In this document: one piece after another, positions 47,315-54,174 of the stretch
Position numbering within the stretch: the stretch's first letter is position 1
Layout: every line of letters starts with the position of its first letter
Assembly: GCF_020723905.1 (NCBI RefSeq)
Contig: NZ_DYHZ01000010.1
Span: 1-54,516, forward strand
DNA from: Anaerolinea thermophila
Lineage (GTDB): Bacteria > Chloroflexota > Anaerolineae > Anaerolineales > Anaerolineaceae
Reading direction: 5' to 3'
DNA length: 54,516 nucleotides
The notes under the pieces: model-generated
What the model was told of the DNA's origin: nothing
Databases searched by the model: none
Seen by the model: the letters and a program-made list of their open reading frames with translations, nothing else
Made by a program: the position numbers and the translations under genes

Positions 47315-49072
47315 TTATTTTTCTGGCGCGCCGTTCAAAATCCAGCGTTCAATTCGTGTCAGTTCATCCATGGTAAATTTGCCGGGATGTTGCCCCTTTT
47401 GCACTTTCACCAGGAGACTGTTATCAGGATCACCTGGCAAAATCACTGCGCCGCTCGTGCTTCCCTTCATCAGGTTGTTGTAATCCAGCACATTGAGTCC
47501 TTTCATGGCGTTGCTCCCATGGCAGGCGTTGCATTTGGCTTTGAAGAGGTCCTGTAAAGTCTGGTAGGTGTCCTGCGTTTTCCCAGATGACGGTACCGGG
47601 GTTGGGGTGATATTGGTCTCTATACCGGTGCCGTAACTGGCTGGTTCTTCTTCCGGTTTGGGGGTTGGAGTGGCAAACAGTTTGACCTGTTCTTCCAGCA
47701 CAGCGCGCAATTTAGGGGCATCAAAACCGGCAAACGTCCATGAGGCTCCATGACAGGCGCTATTGGAACAGAACGAGGTATCGCTTGTGCCCCCGGCATC
47801 TTCTACGGTGTGGCATCCGGCGCAGGTCTGATCAAAGACGTTGCGGTGAAGGGTGATCCAGTTCGGATTTTTGTGCGATTCGGGTTCAAATCCTTTGTTG
47901 AGTTGCAGATTGGCGGTGATCTGATTGGATGAAGAGACTACAGGGATGGAATGGCACAGATTGCATTCCAGGCGAATGGCTTCCTGTTGGGCTGTCAGAT
48001 GCTTGCCATCGTGGCATCGGAAACATCCTGGTGAGGTGACGTGTCCGGCGTTGTCCGGATGAGTTTGCCAGTTGACTTTTTGCTCGGGAAAGTTGGTTTG
48101 CTGGTAGGTTGCTTTTAAAACTTCAACAGCCTGGTCCAGAAGATTTGCGTTCTGCGCCATAAAGTCGGCATATTGAGTTTGATATTGGGCTTTAAGACCT
48201 TCAATGGCTTGAAGGGCTTCTTCCTGGCTGGTGTAACTGGCGCTTAAAATCGCCGTGGCATTTCTCTTGATGGCAGGAATTTCTGCGGAAATCATTCCAC
48301 GAGCGAGTAATTGATCAATAACTCTGGATGGTTCGGGAATTGCATGGGCAGTACGGTTATGACAGGTGATGCAGTCCATCTTTTGCAACTGCTCTGGCTG
48401 GATGGAAGAAGGATTAAATCCGGACTCAATATCAACGTATTCGGTCTTGCTTCCATCGGGGTTTTGAACCATCACATAAGGGATATTCTGGCGTTCCCGA
48501 TCGACGGCGTAAAAATATACCGGGTTTTCGATGTGCCAGTGGATTCCATATCCCAATCCCTCTCGTTGTGAACCGCCCCCCGTTTTAACAACCAGGAAAA
48601 TCGAGGTTGGAGTATTGGCTTCGTCTTCAGCAAAGCGTTTGATCTCTACCAGTGTATCGGTGGAGAATTTCTCAGGTTTGTGGCAATTCTCACAGGCATC
48701 CCTTGCAGGGCGCATATTTTTAGCCACAATCGGATATTCATACCTTCCAGTAAGCATGGCAGTACCGGTTTGCCAGGAATAAGAAATTTTCCTTCCGATC
48801 ATTACCGGAAGGCGATCTCGTCCCATGTGGCAGTCTTCGCAGGTTACATTTGTATGTGGCGATGCCTGATAGGTGATGTACTCAGGGGGCATGGTATGGC
48901 AGGTCAGCCCACAAAAGGAGGGCGAGTTGCTTTCCTCCCATGCAAAACTGGCAAATCCCATCAGTACTATTACGAGAAAGGCAACCACGATAAAGGGTAC
49001 AAGGCGAATCCATAATGATGCCGTGGCAGGTGGAAAGAAAAACCGGTTCAGAGCCTGTTTCAGTTTTGGCAT
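47315..49072 (-). CDS. Membrane-anchored multiheme cytochrome c with nine haem sites
   Basis: The 585-residue protein has an N-terminal span (about 22-45) followed by an NapC/NirT-like start: FCGLTCHTMPPEY, then CEDCHMG. Canonical CxxCH sites are CEDCH, CENCH, CITCH, CFRCH, CNLCH, CAGCH and CNACH. CGLTCH (Cx3CH) and CSNSACH (Cx4CH) are two atypical sites. A Thr/Pro linker (about 490-520) leads to a C-terminal mono-haem domain with CNACHGSNAMKG. Such proteins take electrons from menaquinol and pass them to outer partners. AAGGAG precedes the ATG. Confidence 0.92.
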   Translation of the reverse strand: MPKLKQALNRFFFPPATASLWIRLVPFIVVAFLVIVLMGFASFAWEESNSPSFCGLTCHTMPPEYITYQASPHTNVTCEDCHMGRDRLPVMIGRKISYSWQTGTAMLTGRYEYPIVAKNMRPARDACENCHKPEKFSTDTLVEIKRFAEDEANTPTSIFLVVKTGGGSQREGLGYGIHWHIENPVYFYAVDRERQNIPYVMVQNPDGSKTEYVDIESGFNPSSIQPEQLQKMDCITCHNRTAHAIPEPSRVIDQLLARGMISAEIPAIKRNATAILSASYTSQEEALQAIEGLKAQYQTQYADFMAQNANLLDQAVEVLKATYQQTNFPEQKVNWQTHPDNAGHVTSPGCFRCHDGKHLTAQQEAIRLECNLCHSIPVVSSSNQITANLQLNKGFEPESHKNPNWITLHRNVFDQTCAGCHTVEDAGGTSDTSFCSNSACHGASWTFAGFDAPKLRAVLEEQVKLFATPTPKPEEEPASYGTGIETNITPTPVPSSGKTQDTYQTLQDLFKAKCNACHGSNAMKGLNVLDYNNLMKGSTSGAVILPGDPDNSLLVKVQKGQHPGKFTMDELTRIERWILNGAPEK

Positions 49073-49150
49073 GACGATTCTCCTTGTTCTGGCATGTGTA
49101 ATCTGATATTAAAACTCATTTTACTTTAATCTGTATAGAAAGAAAGTAGA

Positions 49151-49181
49151 AAAACACCCCGATTTTTCGTCGGGGTGTTTT
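49151..49181 (-). terminator. Rho-independent terminator after the ten-heme gene
   Basis: AAAACACCCCGA pairs with TCGGGGTGTTTT around a short loop, with T runs at both ends. It lies between the two cytochrome genes, so each probably has its own promoter or only read-through links them. Confidence 0.85.
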
Positions 49182-49203
49182 CAAACAGGTTATGCTGAAA
49201 GAT

Positions 49204-51399
49204 TTATGGCCGAACCAGTCCTGTGGTATCGATGGACGGCACTTTGGCTTTCAGGTCCAGGATGGAATCGTACATCGCCTGCAAGACATAGCGGGGATTG
49301 TGGGTGTAACCACCTGGGTCTTTCATAGCGTATTGATAGTTATAGGCGGCTTTGAGCAAGCGTGGAGTCCAGGAAGCGTAAGCCACAAGTCCCTTGTCGG
49401 AAGTATCGGCTTTGCCATCGCCATCAGCATCGGCGAAGAAATAAGGGTAAGCCACCGGGTTGTAGACAATACCCACTCCCGCCACATCTCTGGCATAAGC
49501 CTGGATGGCAGCGTAGAGTTTCTCCTGGTAAGTTTCAATCTCGCCAGCCAGCCCTTCGGTAGCATCGCCGTCACCATCGTAATCTTCTTTGAGCGAGAGG
49601 CGAATCTTTTCAGGATCATCCACGCCGTGGCACCCAGTGCAGGCTGCTACTTTGACTTCCAGAGTATGAGAGTCGTGGCAGTCGGTGCACTTGTTCAGGT
49701 TGCCTTCGTGCATGAACTGACCGGCATACTCTTTACCCTCGTATTGATAGATGCCCTGTGCATCCTTGCCGAACAGCGTAGCGCCTGCGGCGAAGTAATG
49801 GATGTTGCGGAAGCGAATCTTATCGCTGGGGGTGTCTTCATCGAGTCCCTTGAGGGCATTGTTCACGCTGACTGTGGATTCGCGTCCCTGGTGGCAAAGC
49901 AAGCACAGATTCGCATCCACTTTTTCGCCAAAGGTGAGTTTGGCGCCGCTGGGGAAGGTAACCGAGTTCACCTCGTAGCGTGCAGGCCAGCTGGCTTCAT
50001 TGTGGCAGGTGGAGCACTGGAAGCCGTTCGAGGCATGATTGGTGATGTTGGTCCCTTCCTTGAGGAATTGCGGCAAACCGGTCGCGGTATGGCATTTGGC
50101 GCATGCGCCTGGAACATTACCTTCTTCAGCATCCCAGTGACGGAACGCCTCGGTGTTGCCAGCAAAGTGTCCGGCATCATCGCGGTGCATCTTGCTCATA
50201 TCCACCGGTGTGGACAGTTTGGTATTGAGATCCTCAATGGAATCGTAGAGCAATTGGACAATGTACTTGTTGCCGTGAGCATATGCTCCGGGGTCTTTGA
50301 CAGACAGTTGATAGTTGTAGGCGGCTTTGAGCAGGCGAGGAGTCCAGTTGGAATACGCCACCGGACCTTTATCGCTTGTATCGCCTTTGCCATCGCCATC
50401 TGCATCGGCAAAGAAGTACGGGTATGCCGCAGAATCGTACACAATCGCCAGCCCGGCTACTTCTTTAGCATAGGCTTGAATGGCAGTGTACAGCGCCGCC
50501 TGCAGCCCTTCGATTTCTCCCGCCATACCTTCTTTGACGTCACCATCGCCGTCGTAATCGGGTGCGGAAGAAATCATGCGGATGCTCTTCAAATCCTCGG
50601 CGGTCTTGACCCCTTCGTGACAGAGGGCGCATTGCTCCACCTTAACTTCAGTGGTATGCGGATTGTGGCAACCCAGGCAGGTATTGAAGCCTTCTACATG
50701 ATCGTTCTTGAAGTCATAGGCTTTGCCATCATACTCATAGCCACCCTTGACTTCGTCGCCATATAAAGTTGCCGCTGCAGCGTAGTAGTGGATATTGATG
50801 AAGCCAAAGCGAACCTCTTTGTCACCTTCTTTAATGGGTTGGACAACCGTATCGGGATCGGTCGCCTGGAACTTCTCGATTTGAGCATCCACCTGAACCT
50901 TACTGGCGCGACCTTGGTGGCAGACCATACAACGGGCTTCAGCTCCCAGTCCGGTGACTTCGACACCAGAGGGGAATTTCACGCTGGTGAGCACCGCCGC
51001 GGCATCGTTATGGCAGGCATTGCAGGTCACTGTAGTGCCAATATCGGCTGGCTTATCCACCTTGCCTGCTTCAGAGCCATCGGCGCCAAGGAAGTCCAGA
51101 TAACCCGGCGTGCTGTGGCAGGCAGCGCAGGCTACAGGGATCTTTTTGTCTGCGGTTTCGTTCCAGTAGACAAAGGCTAGTGCATTGGCATCGTTATGTG
51201 GGGATGCCTTCCATTCCGCCTCAAACGGTGCCTCCATGGCAGGAGGCTGTACAGGGCAGGGTTCGGGCGCCGGACAGGTTGGAACCGGTGCCTGGGTAGG
51301 CGCCGGAGTAGGCGTTGCGGCCTGACAAGCCGTCAGGGCAACCAGGGTAACCAGAAGCAATCCAGTGACGAGAAGGAGCTTGATAGTCTGTTTACTCAT
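49204..51399 (-). CDS. Ten-heme cytochrome c lipoprotein with internal duplication
   Basis: The 731-residue protein has the lipobox ALTACQ and a Pro/Thr/Ala-rich spacer with CPAPEPCP. The first half has haem sites CAACH, CNACH, CMVCH, CLGCH, CALCH; the second half has CAKCH, CSTCH, CLLCH, CTDCH, CTGCH. Each half ends with the same block: an acidic loop DYDGDGD, FFADADGDGK (calcium-type loops) and SDKG-VAY-WTPRLLKAAYNYQ. So it is a duplicated five-haem unit with possible Ca sites. As a surface lipoprotein it could carry electrons outward from the nine-heme protein. GAGGAG precedes the ATG at 51399. Confidence 0.92.
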   Translation of the reverse strand: MSKQTIKLLLVTGLLLVTLVALTACQAATPTPAPTQAPVPTCPAPEPCPVQPPAMEAPFEAEWKASPHNDANALAFVYWNETADKKIPVACAACHSTPGYLDFLGADGSEAGKVDKPADIGTTVTCNACHNDAAAVLTSVKFPSGVEVTGLGAEARCMVCHQGRASKVQVDAQIEKFQATDPDTVVQPIKEGDKEVRFGFINIHYYAAAATLYGDEVKGGYEYDGKAYDFKNDHVEGFNTCLGCHNPHTTEVKVEQCALCHEGVKTAEDLKSIRMISSAPDYDGDGDVKEGMAGEIEGLQAALYTAIQAYAKEVAGLAIVYDSAAYPYFFADADGDGKGDTSDKGPVAYSNWTPRLLKAAYNYQLSVKDPGAYAHGNKYIVQLLYDSIEDLNTKLSTPVDMSKMHRDDAGHFAGNTEAFRHWDAEEGNVPGACAKCHTATGLPQFLKEGTNITNHASNGFQCSTCHNEASWPARYEVNSVTFPSGAKLTFGEKVDANLCLLCHQGRESTVSVNNALKGLDEDTPSDKIRFRNIHYFAAGATLFGKDAQGIYQYEGKEYAGQFMHEGNLNKCTDCHDSHTLEVKVAACTGCHGVDDPEKIRLSLKEDYDGDGDATEGLAGEIETYQEKLYAAIQAYARDVAGVGIVYNPVAYPYFFADADGDGKADTSDKGLVAYASWTPRLLKAAYNYQYAMKDPGGYTHNPRYVLQAMYDSILDLKAKVPSIDTTGLVRP

Positions 51400-51424
51400 A
51401 GATGCATTCTCCTCAAACAAAATT

Positions 51425-51478
51425 TCAAAAAGTGGGTAAAAACGGGTAGATACGCTGAAGGATTATGTAATTCCTCAT
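51425..51478 (-). other. Possible 17-residue leader peptide
   Basis: On the minus strand ATG at 51478 opens a 17-codon frame (begins MRNYIILQ) ending at TGA 51425-51427, inside the leader of the ten-heme gene. AGGAGGTG lies directly before it, but only two bases separate it from the ATG, which is too close for good initiation. It is listed as a possibility only. Confidence 0.2.
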
Positions 51479-51506
51479 CACCTCCTAATTTGACAGGATA
51501 TATAAG

Positions 51507-51535
51507 ATTATAGCCAGATTAAAGAAGAGGTGCAA
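51507..51535 (-). promoter_or_regulatory. Promoter of the ten-heme cytochrome gene
   Basis: On the minus strand TTGCAC (51530-51535) and TATAAT (51507-51512) are 17 bases apart. Transcription would start near 51500, giving a leader of about 100 bases. Confidence 0.7.
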
Positions 51536-51580
51536 GGTTAAATCAAAATGAGAAATCTGGGAAAAAAGTCATATTTTGTC

Positions 51581-51608
51581 TTGACGAGAAGGTTTGACAT
51601 GGTATAAT
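51581..51608 (+). promoter_or_regulatory. Promoter of the initiator tRNA
   Basis: TTGACG (51581-51586) and TATAAT (51603-51608) are 16 bases apart, ending 12 bases before the tRNA. Confidence 0.75.
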
Positions 51609-51620
51609 AACCACTGTTGC

Positions 51621-51692
<72 letters not shown>

Positions 51693-51725
51693 CTTCCACA
51701 GGGATTCCATCCCTGTACCGCACAG

Positions 51726-51757
51726 CGCACCCGATGGATCCCTGGGTGCGTTTTGTG
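51726..51757 (+). terminator. Terminator-like hairpin after the initiator tRNA
   Basis: CGCACCC (51726-51732) pairs with GGGTGCG (51744-51750), followed by TTTTGTG. A second hairpin, ACAGGGAT with ATCCCTGT, lies at 51697-51715 between it and the tRNA. Confidence 0.7.
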
Positions 51758-51777
51758 TACTTTACCAGAAAAAAAAA

Positions 51778-51925
51778 GAGGTACCCCTGACACGGGGCGT
51801 GACCTGTCCAGGATCCACGCTCGCCTACCCGGCGAGCGAGCGCGCAGATAGACCGGTGGCTAACCCGCCGACCGGTGACCCTGGCCTGCAGGAAGGGTCG
51901 TTGCGCCCCGTGTCGGGAATACCTC
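51778..51925 (+). ncRNA. Unrecognised branched structured RNA (~148 nt)
   Basis: GAGGTA (51778-51783), CCC and GACACGGGGCG (51789-51799) pair with CGCCCCGTGTC (51904-51914), GGG and TACCTC (51920-51925), a closing stem of about 20 bp. Inside, GACC pairs with GGTC and CCAGG with CCTGG, and two hairpins branch out: CGCTCGCC-TACCC-GGCGAGCG (51818-51838) and CCGGTGGC-TAACCC-GCCGACCGG. No protein frame fits. It does not match the hallmarks I know for SRP RNA, 6S, tmRNA, RNase P or a T-box. It could be a stable RNA or the leader of the HTH gene 60 bases downstream. Strand is inferred from the flanking genes. Confidence 0.6.
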
Positions 51926-51984
51926 ATGGAGATTTGTCAAGGTTCAGGATGATTCGACCCGTGTAAGTTTTGAGATTGTTGATT

Positions 51985-52452
51985 ATGACTGCCTTACCTG
52001 TATTTATACCACTTTCCGAAGCCGCCCGCAAATACGGGCTGGAAGAAGCCTGTTTGCGCCAACTGATTGAGAAAGGTAAAATCAAGGCTGCAATGATCGC
52101 AGGTGAGATGGTGGTGAGCGAAGAGGAAGTAAAAAAGCGGGCAGAGCAAGATCTTATCTCCGGCGTAACAAAAGAAGATTTACCGGAGTATCAAAGATTT
52201 TCTCAACTGTCGGGTGTTGGAATTGGAATAAACGAGGCTGCAAAAAAATATAACATTCCATATACAACTTTATATAGATGGCTAAAAAGAGGTTTCATTT
52301 CAACAATAGGAAGAGACGGACAAAAAGTTCTCATCAATGAGCAGGAAGTAGCTTTTTGCGAATTTTTTTATCGTCCTCACAAACATCGAGGCAAGAAAAT
52401 TTTTACTTCAAATGGGTTACCATTACAAAAACAATATAAGTCTTTAGTATAA
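51985..52452 (+). CDS. Excisionase-like HTH DNA-binding protein
   Basis: The 155-residue protein appears to hold two MerR/excisionase-type helix-turn-helix units: IPLSEAARKYGLEEACLRQL near the start, and INEAAKKYNIPYTTLYRWLK near residue 90, followed by INEQEVAFCEFF. The tail is basic. The second half of the gene is clearly A+T-rich compared with the flanks, which suggests transfer. No ribosome site is seen before the ATG at 51985; a TTG at 51970 is an alternative. It may regulate or direct excision of a mobile element. Confidence 0.7.
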   Translation: MTALPVFIPLSEAARKYGLEEACLRQLIEKGKIKAAMIAGEMVVSEEEVKKRAEQDLISGVTKEDLPEYQRFSQLSGVGIGINEAAKKYNIPYTTLYRWLKRGFISTIGRDGQKVLINEQEVAFCEFFYRPHKHRGKKIFTSNGLPLQKQYKSLV

Positions 52453-52464
52453 AGCAAAATCGTT

Positions 52465-52734
52465 ATGGAAGAATTAAAGTGCCAATATCCTCAATGTAAA
52501 AACAAACCGAAGAAGAAATGCACCAAGTGCGGCAAATTGTTTTGCGAATTACATCTCAGATATGGAAATCCCAGACTTGCATTTGGATCTTTACAAAGTA
52601 GTATTGGTAATTATTGTGATGATTGTTGGATGTTATTAGAAAAACAAGGTAGACTTGAAAGAATTTTAGTGCCACTTATAGGAGGGCTAACAATGATTAT
52701 CATAGCTTTGGCTATTAGATGGTTGTTGTTTTGA
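52465..52734 (+). CDS. Small zinc-finger protein with C-terminal membrane span
   Basis: The 89-residue protein starts with CQYPQCKNKPKKKCTKCGKL and then FCELHL, with a later YCDDCW. This is a compact Cys/His zinc-binding arrangement similar to AN1/B-box fingers. Residues about 68-88 form a membrane span. It follows the HTH gene by 12 bases and is A+T-rich like it. Function unknown. Confidence 0.6.
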   Translation: MEELKCQYPQCKNKPKKKCTKCGKLFCELHLRYGNPRLAFGSLQSSIGNYCDDCWMLLEKQGRLERILVPLIGGLTMIIIALAIRWLLF

Positions 52735-52761
52735 GAATTATTATTGTTAACAAATATTTGG

Positions 52762-52784
52762 CGGGAGATTCTCCCGTTTTTTTT
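52762..52784 (+). terminator. Rho-independent terminator
   Basis: CGGGAG-ATT-CTCCCG followed by eight T. It ends the HTH/zinc-finger pair. Confidence 0.88.
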
Positions 52785-52809
52785 GTCTTAAAACTTATCC
52801 ATGTTGTTG

Positions 52810-52838
52810 TTGACAAACATGGATAAGTATGTTATATT
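52810..52838 (+). promoter_or_regulatory. Strong promoter before a gene-free region
   Basis: TTGACA (52810-52815, perfect consensus) and TATATT (52833-52838) are exactly 17 bases apart. The next protein gene is nearly 800 bases away, so the transcript would begin with a long non-coding stretch. Confidence 0.75.
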
Positions 52839-52844
52839 CAGCAT

Positions 52845-53042
52845 AGCACCTTCCCAAACCGACATTCAACAGCCTCAAACACAACGCCCCGGCACAGGGC
52901 GTTGTGCGCCCGACCGGGGCGTTCCGTGAGCCGTGTTGGTGGCACGCTCACGGTGAGGCAAGCAGGGCATATCTGCTCACCTCGCTGATTATTGTATCAC
53001 GAGAGAACGGACACCCTGCCAAACCCGGCAGGGTGTTTGTTT
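52845..53042 (+). ncRNA. Candidate structured RNA with promoter and terminator (~200 nt)
   Basis: Successive hairpins follow the promoter: CACAACGCCC/GGGCGTTGTG (52880-52906), CGCCC/GGGCG (52907-52921), CCGTGAGC/GCTCACGG (52924-52953) and GGTGAG/CTCACC (52952-52981, sharing two bases with the previous one). Last comes a perfect 10-bp stem ACACCCTGCC/GGCAGGGTGT (53011-53036) with TTGTTTAG after it, which could terminate or merely be another stem. No protein frame fits. Family unknown. Confidence 0.55.
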
Positions 53043-53057
53043 AGCGGTGTTGGCTCG

Positions 53058-53105
53058 TTCAGGCGGTTGGCGCGTAGTGGCAGGTTCGATTCCTGCCCGC
53101 CTGAA
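53058..53105 (+). other. Minimal tRNA-like module (acceptor plus T arm)
   Basis: TTCAGGCG (53058-53065) pairs with CGCCTGAA (53098-53105). Inside is GGCAGG-TTCGATT-CCTGCC (53079-53097), with a canonical tRNA T loop. The 13 bases between hold GTTGG, similar to a D loop, but there is no anticodon arm. It may be a tRNA-like domain or a remnant of a tRNA 3' end. Confidence 0.6.
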
Positions 53106-53111
53106 TGGACA

Positions 53112-53127
53112 GCCGGGAGAGACCGGC
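53112..53127 (+). other. GAGAGA-loop hairpin, copy 1
   Basis: GCCGG-GAGAGA-CCGGC, followed by AAAGCACCT. A second hairpin with the same six-base loop lies at 53338-53353. Confidence 0.65.
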
Positions 53128-53183
53128 AAAGCACCTTACCAACTCGACGACATGGTAAATCCTCCTTTCTCACCTCCTTTCAG

Positions 53184-53247
53184 CCAGCCGCGCAGAGACG
53201 GGGGCGCTGTCCCGCCCCCGTGGTGGGTGCAACTCCCACCCGGCTGG
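53184..53247 (+). other. Cloverleaf-like three-way junction
   Basis: CCAGCCG pairs with CGGCTGG (7 bp). It encloses ACGGGGGCG-CTGTCC-CGCCCCCGT (9 bp) and GGTGGG-TGCAACT-CCCACC (6 bp, seven-base loop). The plan is that of a tRNA without a D arm. Confidence 0.6.
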
Positions 53248-53262
53248 TCTGCCGAACCTGTC

Positions 53263-53285
53263 GGGGCTGCTGACCCCATCAGCAG
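53263..53285 (+). other. Possible H-type pseudoknot
   Basis: GGGG (53263-53266) pairs with CCCC (53274-53277). The loop CTGCTGA between them is complementary to TCAGCAG (53279-53285). The two stems may stack as a pseudoknot, or the second may form alone as a hairpin. Confidence 0.45.
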
Positions 53286-53337
53286 GCAGGTGCAGCCCGG
53301 CGCACCCTAACCAGTGCCGGGAACAGGCAGGGTGACG

Positions 53338-53353
53338 GCCCGGAGAGACGGGC
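53338..53353 (+). other. GAGAGA-loop hairpin, copy 2
   Basis: GCCCG-GAGAGA-CGGGC, followed after AGGGG by CAAAGACCT, similar to the sequence after copy 1. The stem differs from copy 1 by a compensating C-G swap with the loop unchanged. Confidence 0.65.
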
Positions 53354-53622
53354 AGGGGCAAAGACCTGGCGGTGTATGAGGATAAACCGCCGACTGTCCT
53401 GTCCGTGAATGCGACGAGCGGCGCTAACCACCCTCCGACAGCGAAAGCGGGAGAAGGCGCCGATCCGATCCCGTGGTGGTACGGGGATGGACCGGGCGGC
53501 AGGACGGCACGGGCAACCGGTGTAGTCAGCAGGTTGAGCGAGGGGTGCGAATTCGAAACCACGCACACACGCAACCACGGCGCAAATAAATGCGATCCCA
53601 AAAGAGAAGAAAGGACTTGAGC

Positions 53623-53970
53623 ATGTTAGAACTCCAACTGATTGGCAACCTGGGCAAAGACCCGGAAGGACGTTACACGCAGGAGGGTGTGTTCGTATGC
53701 ACCTTCCCGGTGGCAGTCTCCACCCGCAAGGACGAAACCGTCTGGGTGGAAGTGAGCGCCTGGCGGGAACTGGGCGAACGCTGCCACCAGTTTCTGGCGA
53801 AGGGACGCCAGGTGTTCGTGCGGGGCGTTCCCACCCTGGAAGCCTTCACCCGCAAAAACGGCGAAGCGGGCGCCGCGCTGAAAGTCACCGCGCAGACGGT
53901 GCAGTTTCTGGGTGTGAAAGGCGGCGGCGAGGAACGCGGTCACGCCGCTGAAGAAGAGATTCCGTTTTAG
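53623..53970 (+). CDS. ssb: Single-stranded DNA-binding protein
   Basis: The 115-residue protein has an OB fold: LQLIGNLGKDPEGRYTQEG, VCTFPVAVS, WVEVSAWRELGERCHQFLAKG and RQVFVRGV. It ends in the acidic tip EEEIPF, which binds partner repair and replication proteins. It is shorter than housekeeping SSBs because the linker is brief, as is common for copies on mobile elements. AAAGGA lies before the ATG at 53623. It lies directly after the structured RNA region. Confidence 0.92.
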   Translation: MLELQLIGNLGKDPEGRYTQEGVFVCTFPVAVSTRKDETVWVEVSAWRELGERCHQFLAKGRQVFVRGVPTLEAFTRKNGEAGAALKVTAQTVQFLGVKGGGEERGHAAEEEIPF

Positions 53971-54006
53971 GCAGGCAGTCCCTGCCTTTTTTGTTGGGAG
54001 GGTGGA

Positions 54007-54174
54007 ATGGAACACGACCTGAACCCGGAGGAACTGGACGAGGTACTGGCGTTTGAAGCCGAGAGGCGCGAGCAGGAAGAGCGCAAGTTTGCCATCCTGT
54101 ACCGGCTGGAACTGCTCCCGGCGGACGATCCACTGTGGGAGGAGATTACACGGCGGTTGGGAATGAGGTTATGA
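54007..54174 (+). CDS. Small acidic protein, unknown
   Basis: The 55-residue frame is rich in Glu, Leu and Arg and probably helical (starts MEHDLNPEELDEVL). GGGAGGG lies at a good distance before the ATG. It starts 36 bases after ssb in the same direction. It overlaps the convergent zincin gene by six bases at the stop codons. No family recognised. Confidence 0.6.
   Translation: MEHDLNPEELDEVLAFEAERREQEERKFAILYRLELLPADDPLWEEITRRLGMRL

Larger units (their letters stand above)
53043..53600 (+). ncRNA. Large G+C-rich gene-free region dense in RNA-like structure
   Basis: The 558 bases hold no convincing protein gene on either strand. They contain many perfect stems: tRNA-like modules (53058-53105, 53184-53247), twin GAGAGA-loop hairpins (53112-53127, 53338-53353), possible pseudoknots (53263-53285, 53289-53321), GGCGGT/ACCGCC (53368-53391) and a GCGAAAGC tetraloop. 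It may continue the 52845 transcript if the stem at 53011 does not terminate. It could be one large ornate RNA, an RNA cluster, or a leader of ssb. No known class is assigned. Confidence 0.5.

Noticed and set aside
49192-50766. 524-codon plus-strand open frame
   Set aside because: It is antisense to the ten-heme cytochrome gene, whose ten CxxCH motifs are unambiguous.
51778-51925. SRP RNA, 6S RNA or T-box leader
   Set aside because: No SRP domain IV motif (GGAAG with AGCAG), the fold is branched unlike 6S, and no T-box AGGGTGGNACCGCG motif is present.
53047-53310. Small plus-strand open frames in the gene-free region
   Set aside because: They run through perfect hairpins in G+C-rich sequence, lack ribosome sites and show no protein-like pattern.
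52845-53600. tmRNA or RNase P RNA
   Set aside because: There is no tag-peptide frame or paired tmRNA termini, and the RNase P motifs GAGGAAAGTCC and ACAGAA are missing.
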